A stretch of DNA of 64,000 bases, from positions 4,967,501 through 5,031,500 of the forward strand of contig NZ_AP020337.1 in assembly GCF_009176725.1 (NCBI RefSeq). Reading direction: 5' to 3'. The translations under genes and the position numbers were made by a program. Shown piece by piece: positions 38,146 to 47,639 of this stretch. Numbering within the stretch: position 1 is the stretch's first letter; each line of letters begins with the position of its first letter. The DNA comes from Pseudomonas sp. KUIN-1 (GTDB taxonomy: Bacteria > Pseudomonadota > Gammaproteobacteria > Pseudomonadales > Pseudomonadaceae). The notes under the pieces are model-generated. The model was given only the letters and a program-made list of their open reading frames with translations. It ran no database searches and was not told the origin of the DNA.

Positions 38146-39135
38146 ATGATTAAACCGCTTCTGGTCCTGTTGTTGAGCACTGCCTTCGTGAGCCTCGGGG
38201 CGCATGCCGAGGATCAAGCGGTCAATTCCATCAGCCCGGATCGCCTGGCGATCAATGGTGCCGAGGCGACCCTCGGGCTGAGCCAGGAGTGGGTACACCC
38301 CAAGCCGAAGATCGAGCGCGTGGTAATCGTCCTGCACGGTCGCCTGCGCAATGCGCAAACCTACCTGCGCAGCATCGAACGTGCGGCCAACCAGTCCAGA
38401 GAGCGCGGCAAGACCCTGCTGATCGCCCCGCAATTCCTGGATGAAAAGGATATCGTCGCGCACCACTTGCCGGACTCGATCCTGCGCTGGCGCCAGAACA
38501 GCTGGATGGAAGGCGCAACCTCCACCGATCCCAAGCCGGTCAGCTCGTTTCTGGTGCTGGACCACATCCTCAAGCGCCTGAGTGACAGCAAACTGTTCCC
38601 CAACCTGAAGGAAATCGTCATTGCCGGGCACTCCGGTGGTGCCCAGGTGGTGCAGCGCTACGCGATGATCGGCGGCAAGGAAGACGCCCTGCTGCAGCGT
38701 GAAGGGGTGAAGCTGCGCTACGTGATCGCCAATCCGTCGTCCTACGCCTATTTCGACGCGGAACGGCCTGAGCCGGTAACCGCGCAAAGCTGCCCGAACT
38801 TCAACGACTGGAAATACGGCCTCAACAAGATGCCGTTCTACTCGGGCAAGGAAAAGCCGGCTGACATCGAGAAGAATTACGTGAAGCGCGACATCACTTA
38901 CCTGATGGGCGAGCTGGACACCGACCGTAACCACCCGGCGCTGGACAAGACCTGCGCCGCCGAAGCGCAAGGCGCCTACCGCCTGATTCGCGGGCAGAAC
39001 TACTTCAACTATCTGCAGAAGCGTCACCCCGAGGGGCTGAACCAGCGCCTGGTGATCGTGCCGAAAGTCGGCCACAACGGCGACGGGATCTTCACCTCAC
39101 CGGAAGGCCAGGCGGTGCTGTTCAAGCCGTTTTGA
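38146..39135 (+). CDS. Secreted alpha/beta hydrolase
   Basis: 329 residues with a signal peptide (MIKPLLVLLLSTAFVSLGAH, cleavage near AHA). The nucleophile elbow GHSGG has Ser163; RVVIVLHGRLRN provides the oxyanion strand, and VGHNGDGI near the end contains the likely catalytic His. Resembles poly(3-hydroxybutyrate)-depolymerase-like and related lipase-type proteins, but the substrate is unknown. It follows ypfJ by 4 bases and may be co-transcribed. Confidence 0.85.
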   Translation: MIKPLLVLLLSTAFVSLGAHAEDQAVNSISPDRLAINGAEATLGLSQEWVHPKPKIERVVIVLHGRLRNAQTYLRSIERAANQSRERGKTLLIAPQFLDEKDIVAHHLPDSILRWRQNSWMEGATSTDPKPVSSFLVLDHILKRLSDSKLFPNLKEIVIAGHSGGAQVVQRYAMIGGKEDALLQREGVKLRYVIANPSSYAYFDAERPEPVTAQSCPNFNDWKYGLNKMPFYSGKEKPADIEKNYVKRDITYLMGELDTDRNHPALDKTCAAEAQGAYRLIRGQNYFNYLQKRHPEGLNQRLVIVPKVGHNGDGIFTSPEGQAVLFKPF

Positions 39136-39895
39136 GTGATCTGGATATAACTATCGTCCCCACGCTCCGCGTGCAACGCTACATACAAGTCCGCTTTTGA
39201 TTCTGGCCGGAGGCCGTGGGAGCGAACTTGTTCGCGAAAGGGTCAACATAATCGCCGAAAATGCATCGACTGAAATACCGTCTTCGCGAGCAAGCTCGCT
39301 CCCACAAGATCAGCGCTGCTGCAGAACATCTACGTGGCTCGAAAACACCACCGACCTGCGGGAGTGATCCACAGGGCTTGAAAACACGCCGGACCTGTGG
39401 GAGTGAGCTTGCTCACGAAGAGGCCGGGGCAGTCGCTGAAAATCTATATATCCGTGACTAAGCCTTCGCGAGCAAGCTCGCTCCCACAAGATCAGCGCTG
39501 CTGCAGAACATCTACGTGGCTCGAAAACACCCCCGACCTGCGGAGTGATCCACAGGGCTTGAAAACACGCCGGACCTGTGGGAGTGAGCTTGCTCACGAA
39601 GGGGCAGGTGCAGTCGCTGAAAATCTATATATCCGTTACTACGCCTTCGCGAGCAAGCTCCCACAAGATCAGCGCTGCTGCAGAACATTTACGTGGCTCG
39701 AAAACACTCCCGACCTGCGGAGTGATCCACAGGGCTTGAAAACACCCCGGACCTGTGGGAGTGAGCTTGCTCACGAAGAGGCCGGGGCAGTCGCTGAAAA
39801 TCTATATATCCGTGACTACGCCTTCGCGAGCAAGCTCCCACAAAGACTTGTGGATAACGGTGAGCGCTCCGCATTGCCACGATAGGCAACTCAGA
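39136..39895. repeat. 760-bp gene-free block: mixed REP families and 180-bp tandem repeat
   Basis: Begins with a REP-like piece (CCACGCTCCGCGTG) and a GTGGGAGCGAACTTGTTCGC element, followed by a tandem array at 39283-39845. Copies start at TTCGCGAGCAAGC at 39283, 39465, 39646 and 39823 (periods 182, 181, 177). Each holds inverted motifs CGAGCAAGCTCGCTCCCAC and GTGGGAGTGAGCTTGCTC, a BIME-like pair. The last copy is only the first 20-odd bases. Translations across it are non-genic. Confidence 0.9.
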
Positions 39896-40486
39896 TCACC
39901 CCAGCATCCCGCGCAGCGCTATGCAATTCTCTGCATGCCAGTCAGTCAGCTCCGGCCAGGGATTGTCCTTCAGGTTGACCAGAACAGTTTTGGCGCCCGC
40001 CGCACGGCCGCAGTTCAGGTCATGCATGTAGTCGCCGATCATGACCATCTTCTCCGGCTCGACACTCCAGCGCGTGGCCAGCTGCAGTAAACCCGCCGGA
40101 TCCGGTTTGGGAGTCGCCTCGTCGCGGCCCAGTACATCCTCGACGGCAAAGCAGTCAGCCAGGCCGATGGCCTTCAAGGTGATATACGCCAGCTCCTGAG
40201 CGTTACGGGTGAGTATGCCCAGTCGATAACCGCGCGCCGACAATTCGCGAACCAGCTCGACCGCGCCTTCGGCAGGCTGCGAAGCCAGTGCCAGCTCGCG
40301 CTCATGCTCCAGCAGCCAGGCGTGCTTGGCCGCCGATTCCTCAGCGGGCAACGCAGCAAGATGCCCGAGAATGTCATCGTCCTGGGGGATGCCCAATTCA
40401 CGTTTGATGGCCGGGAAGTCGTGGATAGGGACGGTCAAGGTACCGTCCATGTCGAACACCCAGTGCCGTATACCTTCGAGTGTCAT
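39896..40486 (-). CDS. HAD-superfamily hydrolase
   Basis: 196 residues. Motif I FDMDGTLT gives catalytic Asp12 and Asp14, motif II is in ILTRN, motif III Lys in KPDPAGL and motif IV in MIGDYMHD. Probably a phosphatase of the Gph/phosphoglycolate phosphatase type; substrate unknown. ATG chosen because AAGGA lies 6 bases upstream; the TTG two codons before lacks one. Overlaps the tesB stop by 4 bases (ATGA). Confidence 0.9.
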   Translation of the reverse strand: MTLEGIRHWVFDMDGTLTVPIHDFPAIKRELGIPQDDDILGHLAALPAEESAAKHAWLLEHERELALASQPAEGAVELVRELSARGYRLGILTRNAQELAYITLKAIGLADCFAVEDVLGRDEATPKPDPAGLLQLATRWSVEPEKMVMIGDYMHDLNCGRAAGAKTVLVNLKDNPWPELTDWHAENCIALRGMLG

Positions 40487-41352
40487 GCCCAATCCTTACG
40501 ATGGCGGATCAGCCCTTCCTGACTGACCGATGCGACCAGTTGCCCGGTGCGGTTGAAGATACTGCCGCGCGAGAAGCCGCGCGAGTTGCCTGCCCAGGGG
40601 CTGTCCATCGCGTAGAGCAGCCAGTCATCGGCACGCAGGTCGTTATGGAACCACAGCGAATGGTCAAGGCTGGCGACCTGCATGTCGCGCTGCCAGACGG
40701 TCTTGCCGTGCGGCAGCAGGGATGTGGTCAGCAAGTTGAAGTCGGAGGCATAGGCGAGCATGTAACGATGCAGCGCCTGCACGTCCGGGAGGCTGCCATC
40801 GGCGCGGAACCACACGTATTTGACGGGATCGCCGGGCTTGGGATCGTACGGATCTTCAGCGGTCACCGGGCGGAACTGAATCGGCTTGGGGCGCAGAAAC
40901 TTGTCGTGCATCGCTTCAGGAATCAGGTGCGCGCGGCGGGTCAGCAACTCCAGCTCGGACGGCAGGTCTTCCGGGCCGACAATCTTCGGCATCGTCGCCT
41001 GGTGCTCGAAGCCCTCTTCGTCGTACTGAAACGAAGCGCTGCAGGTGAAGATCGGCTTGCCCTTCTGAATGGCAGTGACACGGCGCGTGCTGAAGCTGCC
41101 ACCGTCACGCACACGGTCCACCTGATAGACCACCGGCAAACCGGCATCGCCGGGACGCAGAAAGTAGCCGTGCAGCGAGTGAACATGACGGTCCTCTTCA
41201 ACTGTCTGACTGGCGGCAGACAGCGACTGACCCAGCACCTGACCACCAAACAACTGGCGAAAGCCCAGATCCTGGCTATGACCGCGGAACAGGTTTTCTT
41301 CAATGGCTTCCAGCGTCAGCAACTCAACCAGATCATCCAGCACTTGGCTCAT
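40483..41352 (-). CDS. tesB: Acyl-CoA thioesterase II
   Basis: 289 residues, double hot-dog fold. FGGQVLGQSLSAASQTV and SLDHSLWFHNDLRADDWLLY are TesB motifs; the C-terminal SRGFSRGSIFNRTGQLVAS is typical. It hydrolyses medium and long acyl-CoA. AGGA is 6 bases before the ATG at 41352; the ATG two codons earlier sits too close to it. Confidence 0.95.
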   Translation of the reverse strand: MSQVLDDLVELLTLEAIEENLFRGHSQDLGFRQLFGGQVLGQSLSAASQTVEEDRHVHSLHGYFLRPGDAGLPVVYQVDRVRDGGSFSTRRVTAIQKGKPIFTCSASFQYDEEGFEHQATMPKIVGPEDLPSELELLTRRAHLIPEAMHDKFLRPKPIQFRPVTAEDPYDPKPGDPVKYVWFRADGSLPDVQALHRYMLAYASDFNLLTTSLLPHGKTVWQRDMQVASLDHSLWFHNDLRADDWLLYAMDSPWAGNSRGFSRGSIFNRTGQLVASVSQEGLIRHRKDWA

Positions 41353-41492
41353 TCTCATTCCTCTCGTACATCGACTTTGCACTTGTACGGCAACAGCAGT
41401 CGCTGCATTTTCCCACAGGCCTCGGGCCCGTCCCCGCTGGAATGGAATGATACAGATTTAAGATGGTTGGCTTAATTCAATCTGCACCCGGA

Positions 41493-42062
41493 TCAAGGCT
41501 TCAGCGTCTTGAGCCACTGCTCATGGCTGATCCGGTACAGCACGTGCGGTTTGAGCGGGTGGCCGTCCGCAAGATTGGGGTGATCGAAGTTGCCGGACTC
41601 ATCCTGCTGCATGCCGATTGCCTGCATCACCTTTTGCGACGGCTGATTGTTGACCGCCGTGAACGACACGATCTCCTTCAGCTCCAGGCGCTCGAAACCA
41701 CAGCCCAGCGCGGTCCAGGCCGCCTCGCTGGCAAAGCCCAGGCCCCAGTGTTTGTGCGCCAGCCGCCAGCCGATTTCCACGGCCGGGGTGAACGGTGCCT
41801 TGAAACCCACGACATGCAGCCCGGTGAAACCTATGAACTCGCCGGTGTCCTTGCGCTCCAGCGCCCAGAACCCGAAGCCCAGTTCGGCAAAATGACCACG
41901 CAGCCGCCCGATCATGGCAGCACTTTCGAGACGGCTCAGGGGGTCTGGAAAATAGCGCATGACACGAGGGTCCGCGCACATGTCGGCGAACGCCGGCAAG
42001 TCATCGTCACGCCACTGCCGCATCAGCAGTCGGGCGCTATCAAGCTTGAGTATCGGTTCCAT
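41493..42062 (-). CDS. GNAT acetyltransferase, RimJ-like
   Basis: 189 residues from MEPILKLDSARLLMRQW. The acetyl-CoA pyrophosphate loop HKHWGLGFASEA and terminal N-x-x-S-x-x-V motif (NNQPSQKVMQ) identify the Acetyltransf_3 (RimJ/RimL-like) group. GGGGGAA lies just before the ATG; an earlier in-frame ATG has no ribosome site. Target unknown. Confidence 0.88.
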   Translation of the reverse strand: MEPILKLDSARLLMRQWRDDDLPAFADMCADPRVMRYFPDPLSRLESAAMIGRLRGHFAELGFGFWALERKDTGEFIGFTGLHVVGFKAPFTPAVEIGWRLAHKHWGLGFASEAAWTALGCGFERLELKEIVSFTAVNNQPSQKVMQAIGMQQDESGNFDHPNLADGHPLKPHVLYRISHEQWLKTLKP

Positions 42063-42182
42063 CGATTCCCCCGTGTCACGAGACATGAATGGGCGTCAGT
42101 GCAGCCATCTGCTGCGCCACACAACTGGGCGTACGGATGCTTTACTGGCACTATCGGGCTTCGGCCCTCTAACGGACGCAAA

Positions 42183-43100
42183 ATGTCCCTACCGCTTATC
42201 TACCATGAAGACTACAGCCCGGACTTCCCGGCGGATCATCGCTTCCCGATGGACAAGTTTCGTTTGTTGCGCGATTACTTGATCGACAGCGGCCTGACCA
42301 GTGACGTTCAATTAATGCGTCCCGAGTTGTGCCCGGCGGACATTCTGGCGCTGGCTCATGATCCGTCCTACATCAGCCGCTACCTTAGCGGTGATCTGTC
42401 GCGCGAAGACCAGCGGCGTCTCGGACTGCCGTGGAGCGAGGCTCTGGCACGCCGAACCATCCGTGCGGTAGGCGGCTCACTGCTGACCGCCGAACAGGCC
42501 CTCAAGCATGGCCTGGCCTGCCACCTGGCGGGCGGCACCCACCATGCGCACTATGACTACCCGGCGGGTTTCTGCATTTTCAATGACCTGGCGGTGATCA
42601 GTCAGTACCTGCTGCAAAGCGGCCGCGTGGACAAGGTGCTGATCTTTGACTGCGATGTGCATCAGGGTGACGGCACGGCGCGCATTCTGGCCGATACCGA
42701 GGACGCCATTACCGTCTCGCTGCACTGCGAAAAGAACTTCCCGGCACGCAAGGCGCAGAGCGACTGGGACATCCCGCTGCCGATGGGCATGGGCGACGCC
42801 GACTACCTGAACGTCGTCGATGACCTGCTCAACTACCTGCTGCCGCTCTATAAGCCGGACCTGGTGCTGTATGACGCAGGCGTCGATGTCCACAAGGACG
42901 ATGCGCTGGGCTATCTGCAACTCACCGACCAGGGGCTGGCCAATCGCGACGAAGCGGTGCTGCGTCATTGCCTGAGCCGCGACATTCCGGTCATGGGCGT
43001 GATCGGCGGTGGCTACAGCAAGGACCGCTTGGCACTGGCAAGGCGCCACGGAATCCTCCATCACAGTGCGCAACGGGTCTGGAACGACATGGGCCTGTGA
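42183..43100 (+). CDS. Histone-deacetylase-family protein (class IV-like)
   Basis: 305 residues from MSLPLIYHEDYSPDF. YDYPAGFCIFNDLAV and FDCDVHQGDGT carry the zinc-binding and charge-relay residues; YDAGVDVHKDD holds the third ligand. Bacterial members act on acetylated small molecules such as polyamines or acetoin-related substrates. The frame extends far upstream without motifs, which I reject. Ribosome site is weak (AACGGACG). Confidence 0.9.
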   Translation: MSLPLIYHEDYSPDFPADHRFPMDKFRLLRDYLIDSGLTSDVQLMRPELCPADILALAHDPSYISRYLSGDLSREDQRRLGLPWSEALARRTIRAVGGSLLTAEQALKHGLACHLAGGTHHAHYDYPAGFCIFNDLAVISQYLLQSGRVDKVLIFDCDVHQGDGTARILADTEDAITVSLHCEKNFPARKAQSDWDIPLPMGMGDADYLNVVDDLLNYLLPLYKPDLVLYDAGVDVHKDDALGYLQLTDQGLANRDEAVLRHCLSRDIPVMGVIGGGYSKDRLALARRHGILHHSAQRVWNDMGL

Positions 43101-43206
43101 GCCTGCGCGGTACTTCGCTTCAGTCTCCGCCAATGACGTGCGCCACACCTTGAAAGAACGCTCGGGTAGAATGCCCCACCCCTCTGCTATCGATACTTCG
43201 CTGACC

Positions 43207-44445
43207 ATGACCGACCTTGCCCTCTCCGCTGCCCGAACCGTCGCCATCATCGGAGGCGGCCCTGCGGGGTTGATGGCAGCAGAAGTGTTGAGCCAGGCCG
43301 GACTGAAGGTCGATCTGTACGACGCCATGCCATCGGTTGGGCGCAAGTTTCTGCTCGCCGGGGTGGGCGGTATGAACATCACTCATTCCGAGCCTTACCC
43401 GGCCTTTCTGGCGCGCTATGCCGAACGTTCGCCGATGATCGCTCCGCTGTTGCGCGGTTTTGACGCTGATACCCTGTGCCAGTGGATTCATGCGCTGGGC
43501 ATCGAGACTTTCGTCGGCAGCTCGGGGCGTGTGTTTCCCACAGACATGAAAGCCGCGCCCCTGCTCCGTGCCTGGCTCAAGCGGCTGCGCGATGCCGGTG
43601 TCACGATTCACACGCGGCATCGCTGGTCGGGCTGGAACGCCGATGGCAGCCTGCGCATCGCTAATGCTGACGGTGAACGGGCGATCGAACCTGCAGCCAC
43701 ATTGCTGGCGCTGGGCGGAGCCAGTTGGGCGCGGCTGGGGTCTGACGGGGCCTGGCTGCCGTGGCTGCAGGCAAGGCAGGTCGAGGTTGCACCTTTGCAG
43801 GCCGCCAACTGTGGTTTCGAGGTGAGCGCCTGGAGCGACCTGCTGCGCGACAAGTTTGCCGGTGCTCCGTTGAAGAATATCGCGATGGGCCTGCATGGCC
43901 ATGCCCTGCGCTTGGGCGAATGTGTGCTGACCGCGACGGGCGTGGAAGGCAGCCTGGTGTATGCACTGTCGGCGCAGATTCGTGAACAGATCAACCTCCA
44001 CGGCTCAGCGATTGTGGATATTGACCTGCTGCCCGGCAAGACGCTGGCAGACATTCAAAAAGCCCTGAGCAAACCCCGTGGCTCGCGCTCGATGTCCAAG
44101 CACCTGCACAGCCAATTGGGCCTGGACGGCGTCAAGGCAGCACTGTTACGCGAGCTTGCGCCTCGTGAAGCGTTTGCCGATCCACTGGTGTTGAGCGAGG
44201 CCATCAAGGCGCTGCCACTGCCCCTGATCAAACCGCGCCCCATCGATGAGGCCATCAGCACCGCAGGGGGCGTCACCTTCGAGGCCATGGACGAGCGTCT
44301 GATGCTCAGGCAATTGCCCGGCGTATTCTGCGCCGGTGAAATGCTCGACTGGGAAGCGCCGACCGGCGGCTACCTGCTGACCGCCTGCTTCGCCAGCGGC
44401 CGCGCTGCGGGGTTGGGGATGGTCGAATGGCTGCAATCGCGCTGA
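43207..44445 (+). CDS. FAD-dependent oxidoreductase, HI0933/YhiN-like flavoprotein
   Basis: 412 residues. FAD-binding GGGPAG at 16-21, a YDAMPSVGRKFLLAGVGGMN segment and the C-terminal ETPTGGYLL-like stretch (DWEAPTGGYLLTACFASG) place it in the TIGR03862 subfamily of HI0933-like flavoproteins. Substrate unknown. Starts at 43171 or earlier are possible; none has a clear ribosome site, and 43207 gives the usual length. Confidence 0.85.
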   Translation: MTDLALSAARTVAIIGGGPAGLMAAEVLSQAGLKVDLYDAMPSVGRKFLLAGVGGMNITHSEPYPAFLARYAERSPMIAPLLRGFDADTLCQWIHALGIETFVGSSGRVFPTDMKAAPLLRAWLKRLRDAGVTIHTRHRWSGWNADGSLRIANADGERAIEPAATLLALGGASWARLGSDGAWLPWLQARQVEVAPLQAANCGFEVSAWSDLLRDKFAGAPLKNIAMGLHGHALRLGECVLTATGVEGSLVYALSAQIREQINLHGSAIVDIDLLPGKTLADIQKALSKPRGSRSMSKHLHSQLGLDGVKAALLRELAPREAFADPLVLSEAIKALPLPLIKPRPIDEAISTAGGVTFEAMDERLMLRQLPGVFCAGEMLDWEAPTGGYLLTACFASGRAAGLGMVEWLQSR

Positions 44446-44446
44446 T

Positions 44447-44690
44447 CATGATCGTCGCCACGCTCCGCGCTTATCGTTATGTAAAAGTCCGCTTTTGATT
44501 CGGCCCGTAGGGCGTAGGAGCGAACCGGGAGACGCTTCGCTTGTTCGCGAAGAGGGTGTTTCAATCGATGCATTTTCGGCGATTATGCAGGCCCCTTCGC
44601 GAACAAGTTCGCTCCTACGGCCTCCGGCCAGAATCAAAAACGAACTTGCGTATAGCAATGAGCGCTCCGTCCGCTTTGAATGCGCACTGC
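44447..44690. repeat. Long imperfect inverted repeat of the REP type
   Basis: Starts with CACGCTCCGCG, then GTAAAAGTCCGCTTTTGATTC and GTAGGAGCGAAC, and closes with GTTCGCTCCTACGGC and GAATCAAAAACG, so the outer pieces are complementary over about 45 bases. The same pieces occur at 39184-39240, which marks this as a member of the second REP family. Confidence 0.8.
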
Positions 44691-44693
44691 GCC

Positions 44694-46022
44694 TCAAGGC
44701 TTCTTCTTGCGTGGGCCGGTGTTGAAGACCGGTACTTTACGCACCGGTTTGACCACCGGCGCAGGCTCGGAGTCGCCGCTGTCGACCCATTTGCCCAGGT
44801 TGCGCTTGCTGCCCGACACCTTGGGTTTTTTCGGTTTCTTGGGCTTTTTCAGGATCTGGCCGCTGGCATCCGTGCTCGGTACGCGATGCTCCGGCTCGAA
44901 GTCCTGCTCTTCCTTGCGCTCCAGGGTCTGGCGGGTCAGCACTTCGATGGCTGACAGCAGTTCGACTTCATCGGCACACACCAGCGAAATTGCCTCCCCC
45001 GTCAGCCCCGCACGGCCGGTGCGGCCAATACGGTGGATGTAATCCTCGGCCACGATCGGCAGGTCCAGATTGACCACGGTCGGCAGGTCATCAATGTCCA
45101 GACCGCGCGCTGCCACGTCGGTGGCCACCAGAATCTTCACTTCGTTGCTCTTGAAGCGGTCCAGCGCACGCTGGCGAGTGGCCTGCGGCTTGTCGCCATG
45201 AATGCCGTCGGCGTTCATGCCCAGCGCCTGCAAGCGATCCACCAGTTGATCGACGCCAACCCGGGTCTTGGCGAATACCAGCACCTGACCCCAGCGATGC
45301 TTCTTCATCAGATGGATGAACAGATCCGCCTTGCGTTTCTTGTCCACGGTCACGACCCATTGCTTGACCGACGACGCCGCAACGTTGCGCGGGCTGACTT
45401 CGATGGTCAGCGGGTCATTGAGCATCTGCGCGGCCAGCAGACGAATCTCGTCAGAGAACGTCGCGGAGAACAGCAGGGTCTGGCGCTGCTTGGGCAACAC
45501 CGCGTAGATACCGCGCAGTTCCTCGGCAAAACCCAGGTCGAGCATACGATCAGCTTCATCGAGGATCAGCGTCTGCAACTGGGAGAACTTGACCGCGTTC
45601 TGGCGATGCAGATCGAGCAAGCGACCGGGGGTCGCGACCAGCACGTCGACGCCCCTGCGCAGCTTCATCATTTGCGGGTTGATGCTCACGCCGCCGTAAG
45701 CCGCGTAGGTGGTCAGCGGCAGATGCTCGGCGTACTGACGAATGCTTTCGTGAACCTGATCGGCCAGCTCGCGGGTCGGCGCCAGTACCAGCGCGCGAAT
45801 CGAGTTGGGCGCGACTTTCGGGCCTTCCATGGTCAGCCGTTGCAGCAGCGGCAAGGCAAAACCTGCGGTCTTGCCGGTGCCGGTCTGCGCAGCTGCCATC
45901 AGATCGCGGCCCGCCAGTACCGGAGGAATTGCCTGGGTCTGTACAGGCGTCGGAGTCTGGTAACCGAGCGCTTCGAGGGCGCGCAGCAAGGGTTCGATCA
46001 GGCCGAGAGAGGCGAATGTCAT
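44694..46022 (-). CDS. rhlE: DEAD-box RNA helicase RhlE
   Basis: 442 residues from MTFASLGL. Q motif PTPVQTQAI, Walker A AQTGTGKT, motif II DEAD, motif III SAT and motif VI HRIGRTGR are all present; the last 60 residues are Lys/Pro-rich and basic, as in RhlE. Acts in RNA remodelling, ribosome assembly and decay. ATG chosen over a TTG eight codons upstream; the ribosome site is weak. Confidence 0.93.
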   Translation of the reverse strand: MTFASLGLIEPLLRALEALGYQTPTPVQTQAIPPVLAGRDLMAAAQTGTGKTAGFALPLLQRLTMEGPKVAPNSIRALVLAPTRELADQVHESIRQYAEHLPLTTYAAYGGVSINPQMMKLRRGVDVLVATPGRLLDLHRQNAVKFSQLQTLILDEADRMLDLGFAEELRGIYAVLPKQRQTLLFSATFSDEIRLLAAQMLNDPLTIEVSPRNVAASSVKQWVVTVDKKRKADLFIHLMKKHRWGQVLVFAKTRVGVDQLVDRLQALGMNADGIHGDKPQATRQRALDRFKSNEVKILVATDVAARGLDIDDLPTVVNLDLPIVAEDYIHRIGRTGRAGLTGEAISLVCADEVELLSAIEVLTRQTLERKEEQDFEPEHRVPSTDASGQILKKPKKPKKPKVSGSKRNLGKWVDSGDSEPAPVVKPVRKVPVFNTGPRKKKP

Positions 46023-46084
46023 GGAAATACCGTAGGAAAGATTCAACGCAAGGCGCGCAGTTTAACCTGTCCGGCGCGCCTCGG

Positions 46085-46999
46085 TTAGCTTGTGCGTGTC
46101 GATGCGACCTCTGGCGGCGGCGACCGGCGCCATTGCGGCAGGCCAATCAGCACCACGGCACTGATGATCACCACCATGGCCATGCACTCTTCGACACCGA
46201 TCGTTTCGCCAGCGAACACCACGCCGAGCATCACTGCCACGGCCGGATTGACGTAGGCGTAGCTGGTCGCCGCTGCCGGGCGCACGTTCTTGAGCAGGTA
46301 CATATAGGCGCTGAACGCGACGATAGAGCCGAACACCACCAGATACAGCAGCGCGCCCCAGCCCGCCGCCGTCGGCATATGCGCCAGACGCTCGCCACTC
46401 AAGGCACTGCCGATCAGCAGCGTCGCCCCCGCCGTGATCATTTCCGCCGCACTGGCCATCGGACCCTTCGGCAACGGCAGGTGCTTGCTCAGCACCGAAC
46501 CGAACGCCCAGGCTGCGGCGGCAAAGATCACCACGGCGGCGCCATAAGGGCTGGCCTGCAAATTGGAGCCGAGGTTCAGCAGGCCGATGCCGATCAGGCC
46601 CAGCACGATGCCTGCCCATTCAAGATTCGTGGTGCGATTGCCCCAGAACAGGCCGAACAGCAGGGTAAACAGCGGCATGGTCGCCACCGCCAACGCGGCA
46701 ACGCCTGATGCGACGCCTGCGTGTTCGGCCAGGGTGACACCGCCATTACCGCAGGCCAGCAGCAGGAAGCCGATCACGAACGCGGCTTTCCACTCGCGCC
46801 AGGTCGGCGCAGGCACGCCGCGAAACCGCAGAAAGCCATACATCAGGCAGCCGGCAATCAGAAAGCGCACACCCGCCATCATCAACGGCGGCCATGATTC
46901 CACGCCGATGCGGATCACCAGATAGGTAGAGCCCCAGATCAGGTACAAGGCCAGAAAGGCACCGATGAGCAAGGGTGAAACACGGACGGACTGAGGCAT
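46085..46999 (-). CDS. EamA-type drug/metabolite exporter, YedA-like
   Basis: 304 residues with ten membrane helices in two EamA repeats. YLIWGSTYLVIRIGVESWPP and the second-half ATSYAYVNPAVAVMLG are typical of YedA/RhaT-like permeases. It is divergent from an Lrp-family regulator, which suggests export of an amino acid or related metabolite under its control. Confidence 0.9.
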   Translation of the reverse strand: MPQSVRVSPLLIGAFLALYLIWGSTYLVIRIGVESWPPLMMAGVRFLIAGCLMYGFLRFRGVPAPTWREWKAAFVIGFLLLACGNGGVTLAEHAGVASGVAALAVATMPLFTLLFGLFWGNRTTNLEWAGIVLGLIGIGLLNLGSNLQASPYGAAVVIFAAAAWAFGSVLSKHLPLPKGPMASAAEMITAGATLLIGSALSGERLAHMPTAAGWGALLYLVVFGSIVAFSAYMYLLKNVRPAAATSYAYVNPAVAVMLGVVFAGETIGVEECMAMVVIISAVVLIGLPQWRRSPPPEVASTRTS

Positions 47000-47167
47000 G
47001 GCAAGGCTCTGGGATCATTGTTATGGTTGGCCTATTGTATGAAGGCCGAAAGCGGATATTAAGCAGACAAACCTGTTTAAAACGCGCTGAAACTTACGAT
47101 TCGATGCTTGTACGGCCTTCTTTCCTTTTTATTTTAAAAGCGCCCATCGTCGGGTACGAGGCACGCC

Positions 47168-47635
47168 ATGACCCTGGATAAATACGATCGGATTCTGCTC
47201 GATGAGCTGCTGAAAAATGGCCGGGCGTCTTTTGCGCAACTGGCGAAACTGGTCAACCTGTCCGCGCCCGCCGTGGCCGAGCGGGTCGCCAAGCTGGAAG
47301 CCAGTGGCGTGATTACCGGTTACGAGGCCAAGGTCGATCTGTCGAAAGTCGGCCTGCCGATTCAATGCATCATCGAACTGCGCATGGGCAGCCATGGCAA
47401 TCAGCAGGCCTACAAGGAACTGTGGAAAGTCCCCGAGCTGATCCAGTGTTACCGGGTGACGGGCGACCCGTGCGTAATCATGCGCGCAGCGGTCGATTCG
47501 ATGCCGCATCTGGAAGACCTGATCAACCGGATCGCCAAGTTTGGCTTCAGCAAGACATCAATCGTGCTGTCGACAGCCGTGGAGCGCAGCCTGCCGAGCG
47601 ATTACTTGATCAGCAACGGCAAGCAGGAGCACTGA
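47168..47635 (+). CDS. Lrp/AsnC-family transcriptional regulator
   Basis: 155 residues: winged HTH at about 5-50 (LDKYDRILLDELLKNGRAS, SAPAVAERVAKLE) and an AsnC ligand domain (RAM) after 65. Probably senses an amino acid; the divergent EamA exporter is the natural target. The ATG lies 7 bases after an AGGCAC-type ribosome site. Confidence 0.92.
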   Translation: MTLDKYDRILLDELLKNGRASFAQLAKLVNLSAPAVAERVAKLEASGVITGYEAKVDLSKVGLPIQCIIELRMGSHGNQQAYKELWKVPELIQCYRVTGDPCVIMRAAVDSMPHLEDLINRIAKFGFSKTSIVLSTAVERSLPSDYLISNGKQEH

Positions 47636-47639
47636 CAGG

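Noticed and set aside
35163..39845. CRISPR array
   Set aside because: Units are 130-180 bp with no unique spacers, and no cas genes are near.
39397..39885. 162-codon frame within the 180-bp tandem array
   Set aside because: Its protein is itself tandemly repeated because the DNA is; no independent evidence of coding.
41463..42182. 240-codon N-terminal extension of the HDAC-like protein
   Set aside because: Overlaps the opposing acetyltransferase gene and has no deacetylase motif.
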